Shown here: positions 15,309 to 17,323 of the stretch, piece by piece
How positions within the stretch are numbered: the first letter of the stretch is position 1
How the letters are laid out: each line of letters starts with the position of its first letter
Assembly (NCBI GenBank): GCA_964230195.1
Contig: CAXRGH010000175.1
Coordinates: 1-17,323 of the forward strand
Source: CAXRGH01 sp964230195
Lineage (GTDB): Bacteria > Pseudomonadota > Gammaproteobacteria > Enterobacterales > Alteromonadaceae
Reading direction: 5' to 3'
DNA length: 17,323 nucleotides
The notes under the pieces: model-generated
The model's input: only the letters and a program-made list of their open reading frames with translations
What the model was told of the DNA's origin: nothing
The model's database searches: none
Translations under genes and position numbers: made by a program

Positions 15309-16439
15309 ATGGAAAAGTTACAGATTTTATGGGAGTCTACTGCCCTAGCTAATTTTGAAATGGGTCAAATCATCATGATGTTGGTTGGCTTAGGTTTGTT
15401 GTACCTCGCCATCGTACGTAAATTTGAACCCTTGTTATTAGTTCCAATTGGCTTTGGTGCCATACTGACAAATATTCCGCTAGCAGGCTTTAGTGAGCCG
15501 GGCGGTTTATTGTACCTCGTGTATTCAGTCGGTATTGAGTCAGGCGTGTTCCCATTGCTTATCTTTATGGGTGTGGGAGCTCTGACCGATTTCAGCGCGT
15601 TGATTGCAAACCCGCGGATGTTATTGTTAGGAGCGGCGGCGCAATTCGGCATCTTTGCAACCTTATTTGGTGCTATTGCTCTGAACTGGGTCCCTGGGCT
15701 TGAATTCACTATGAAGGATGCCGCTGCGATTGCGATTATTGGTGGTGCAGATGGTCCTACGGCAATTTTCTTGGCATCCAAACTCGCGCCTGATCTGCTT
15801 GGTGCAATTGCGGTAGCTGCCTATTCATACATGGCGTTGGTGCCTATCATTCAACCGCCAATTATGAAAGCCTTAACAACCCCTGAAGAACGCGCCATTG
15901 AGATGCAGCAAATGCGTACGGTAAGTCAACGTGAGCGAATCATATTCCCACTTGCAGTATTGTTGCTAACACTCTTGTTCCTTCCAACAGCGACACCACT
16001 GGTTGGTATGTTCTGCCTTGGTAATTTGATGCGTGAGTGTGGTGTTGTTGACCGCCTGAGCAAAACAGCTCAGAACGAATTGATTAATGTCGTGACCATT
16101 TTCCTTGGTTTAGCGGTTGGTTCTAAGTTGTCAGCTGACAAATTCCTCACATTTGAAACCTTGGGTATTCTGGGACTTGGCGCAGTCGCGTTTGGTATCG
16201 GTACCGCATCAGGTGTATTGATGGCTAAAGTAATGAATAAAGTGAGTGGCGGTGGTATCAATCCTCTGATTGGTGCAGCAGGCGTTTCAGCAGTACCAAT
16301 GGCGGCTCGTGTTGCCAACAAGGTAGGCTTGGAAGCTAATCCTCATAACTTCCTATTAATGCATGCAATGGGACCCAATGTCGCTGGTGTACTTGGTTCG
16401 GCTGTTGCTGCGGGTATATTACTTGCGTTAGTTGGCTAA
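15309..16439 (+). CDS. oadB: Oxaloacetate decarboxylase beta chain, Na+ pump
   Basis: The beta chain decarboxylates carboxybiotin and couples this to Na+ export through the inner membrane. The product is a 376-residue hydrophobic protein with about nine membrane segments. The signature IIGGADGPTAIF contains Asp148, equivalent to Asp203 of the Klebsiella protein. With a constant offset of 55, the other functional residues reported there are also present: Tyr174, Asn318, Gly322, Ser327 and Arg334. The pump is therefore probably intact. AGGA at 15297-15300, in the oadA end, serves as ribosome site, and only 5 bases separate the genes. A strong terminator lies 17 bases after the stop. Confidence 0.95.
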   Translation: MEKLQILWESTALANFEMGQIIMMLVGLGLLYLAIVRKFEPLLLVPIGFGAILTNIPLAGFSEPGGLLYLVYSVGIESGVFPLLIFMGVGALTDFSALIANPRMLLLGAAAQFGIFATLFGAIALNWVPGLEFTMKDAAAIAIIGGADGPTAIFLASKLAPDLLGAIAVAAYSYMALVPIIQPPIMKALTTPEERAIEMQQMRTVSQRERIIFPLAVLLLTLLFLPTATPLVGMFCLGNLMRECGVVDRLSKTAQNELINVVTIFLGLAVGSKLSADKFLTFETLGILGLGAVAFGIGTASGVLMAKVMNKVSGGGINPLIGAAGVSAVPMAARVANKVGLEANPHNFLLMHAMGPNVAGVLGSAVAAGILLALVG

Positions 16440-16455
16440 CATTATTAGTTCGATT

Positions 16456-16484
16456 AAAAAGGCCCTTATAAAGGGCCTTTTTTT
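16456..16484 (+). terminator. Rho-independent terminator of oadGAB
   Basis: A perfect 12-pair stem, AAAAAGGCCCTT with AAGGGCCTTTTT, closes a 3-base ATA loop and is followed by more T. Read on the minus strand it also has a T run, so it may stop transcription from the small minus-strand ORF as well. Confidence 0.95.
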
Positions 16485-16544
16485 ATGTTAGTCAATCAGT
16501 GTTTGAGGCATGCTTCGCATTAAACGTGCGTTAGTAACGTCATC

Positions 16545-16718
16545 TTATAAGTGAGTAAGCCATAATAGAGCGCCGTAAAAGGCAGCAATAACACCACTAA
16601 AAATGGCAATATAAATAAATCCTTTGCGCCCTTGTTCTAAGGAATATCCGAATTGTTTTAAATAGCCGACCCAAACTAAACATAGCGTCAACGGTATCAA
16701 AAATAAAAACTTAACCAT
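16545..16718 (-). CDS. Small two-helix membrane protein, unknown function
   Basis: This is a 57-residue ORF on the minus strand, from the ATG at 16718-16716 to the TAA at 16547-16545. AAGGA lies 7 bases before the ATG, a near-ideal ribosome site. Two hydrophobic segments (about residues 3-19 and 34-54) flank a polar turn containing GYSLEQGRKGF, giving a helical hairpin. This is the kind of sequence seen in small uncharacterised inner-membrane proteins; I do not recognise a named family. The ORF lies between the oadGAB terminator, which could serve it too, and rpsT. The good start site and coherent membrane pattern argue that it is real; conservation has not been tested. Confidence 0.65.
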   Translation of the reverse strand: MVKFLFLIPLTLCLVWVGYLKQFGYSLEQGRKGFIYIAIFSGVIAAFYGALLWLTHL

Positions 16719-16950
16719 CAGTGAATCCTTTTTCCCTTTGGGCTCAGAAAGATATGTATCAGGATAATATTAAAGCGTCAGAATGTCACTTAAATCAGTC
16801 TGTTGTGCAATAGTATTACGTTTGAGGCCGCTGTGGAGCTATCTACGTGTGTTTTGTGAATTTGGACGACTGATAGATGTTATTACACCATAAAGGGGGG
16901 GCTGGACGGACGCGCGATATCGAATGGCTTGCTATATTTTGGCTGGGTAC
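16719..16950. other. Gap between the small membrane ORF and the rpsT terminator
   Basis: Nothing convincing is visible. It should hold the promoter of the minus-strand small ORF, but no clear -35/-10 pair stands out. A run of seven G occurs near 16895-16901. Confidence 0.3.
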
Positions 16951-16976
16951 AAAAAAGGCGCACTGAAGCGCCTTTT
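16951..16976 (-). terminator. Rho-independent terminator of rpsT
   Basis: The stem GGCGC (16957-16961) with GCGCC (16968-16972) is extended by A/T pairs around a 6-base loop, and six T follow on the minus strand. It lies about 20 bases beyond the rpsT stop. Confidence 0.9.
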
Positions 16977-16997
16977 AACACAATCAAAACGGTCTTA

Positions 16998-17258
16998 TTA
17001 AAGCGCTTTAATTTGTTTGTTCAAACGGCTCTTATGACGGGCAGCTTTGTTTTTGTGGATCAAACCTTTTTCTGCCATGTGGTCAAGCACAGATTTACTG
17101 GCTGCAAACGCGGCTTCAGCAGCGGCTTTGTCGCCTGCTTCAATCGCAGCAATAACTTTCTTTAAACCAGTTCTCATCATTGAACGGCGGCTTGCGTTGT
17201 GCTGGCGGCGCTTTTCAGCTTGGATAGCACGCTTCTTAGCAGACTTGATGTTAGCCAA
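16998..17258 (-). CDS. rpsT: 30S ribosomal protein S20
   Basis: The product has 86 residues (E. coli S20: 87), is highly basic, and has the conserved opening ANIKSAKKRAIQAEKRR, the GLKKV segment and the C-terminal GLIHKNKAARHKSRLNKQI. S20 binds 16S rRNA in the 30S body during assembly. The start codon is TTG (17258-17256) with AGGAGT (17270-17265) 6-7 bases upstream. E. coli rpsT also starts with UUG, and there the weak start is part of translational self-control, so the same may apply here (inference). Its terminator follows directly. The upstream 65 bases to the window edge probably hold part of the promoter region. Confidence 0.97.
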   Translation of the reverse strand: MANIKSAKKRAIQAEKRRQHNASRRSMMRTGLKKVIAAIEAGDKAAAEAAFAASKSVLDHMAEKGLIHKNKAARHKSRLNKQIKAL

Positions 17259-17323
17259 GGTAACACTCCTAATAAAATAATTTTAGTCAAAAATAGTGGT
17301 GGCGAATTCTCTCTTTATTTTGA

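Noticed and set aside
15365..15781. 138-codon minus-strand ORF inside oadB
   Set aside because: It is a shadow of the membrane-spanning oadB gene.

Overview
The window looks like a chromosomal segment of a marine gammaproteobacterium, most likely Alteromonadales (Alteromonadaceae-like). The grounds are E. coli/Shewanella-like protein sequences, a pykA-hexR-zwf-pgl-edd-glk-eda block, a Na+-pumping oxaloacetate decarboxylase set (oadGAB), rpsT, and TGTAA/TTACA operators of the HexR type. The order and genus are inferences. There are no transposase, integrase, phage or CRISPR signatures, and the coding style is uniform.

Layout. Bases 1-923 hold the N-terminal half of an M61-family metallopeptidase on the minus strand, running off the left edge. 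Divergent from it are three plus-strand genes: a YcgR-like PilZ protein, a DUF962/Mpo1-like membrane protein and an EamA/DMT transporter. A minus-strand DUF2306-like membrane protein converges on them. From 3.8 to 12.2 kb lies the central carbon block. pykA and hexR are on the minus strand, and zwf-pgl-edd-glk-eda forms a tight plus-strand operon divergent from hexR. A tRNA cluster follows (Ser-GCU and two identical Arg-ACG). After a 623-base gap comes oadG-oadA-oadB, closed by a strong terminator. The right edge carries a 57-residue membrane ORF and rpsT, both on the minus strand.

How the genes fit together. Glk phosphorylates glucose; Zwf, Pgl, Edd and Eda carry glucose 6-phosphate through the Entner-Doudoroff route to pyruvate and glyceraldehyde 3-phosphate; PykA makes pyruvate from phosphoenolpyruvate. 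HexR, whose known effector is the Edd product KDPG, is encoded between them. Fifteen-base HexR-type palindromes lie in front of pykA and in the hexR/zwf divergent region, so one regulator probably controls both transcription units. OadGAB decarboxylates oxaloacetate to pyruvate while exporting Na+, linking the same pyruvate node to the sodium gradient.

I do not see a clearly new biological system. The points most worth a second look are a Gln in place of a metal-binding His in OadA, two short-spaced TGTAA-N2-TTACA palindromes (upstream of zwf and of the PilZ gene), an inverted repeat bracketing the first tRNA-Arg, and the uncharacterised small membrane ORF.
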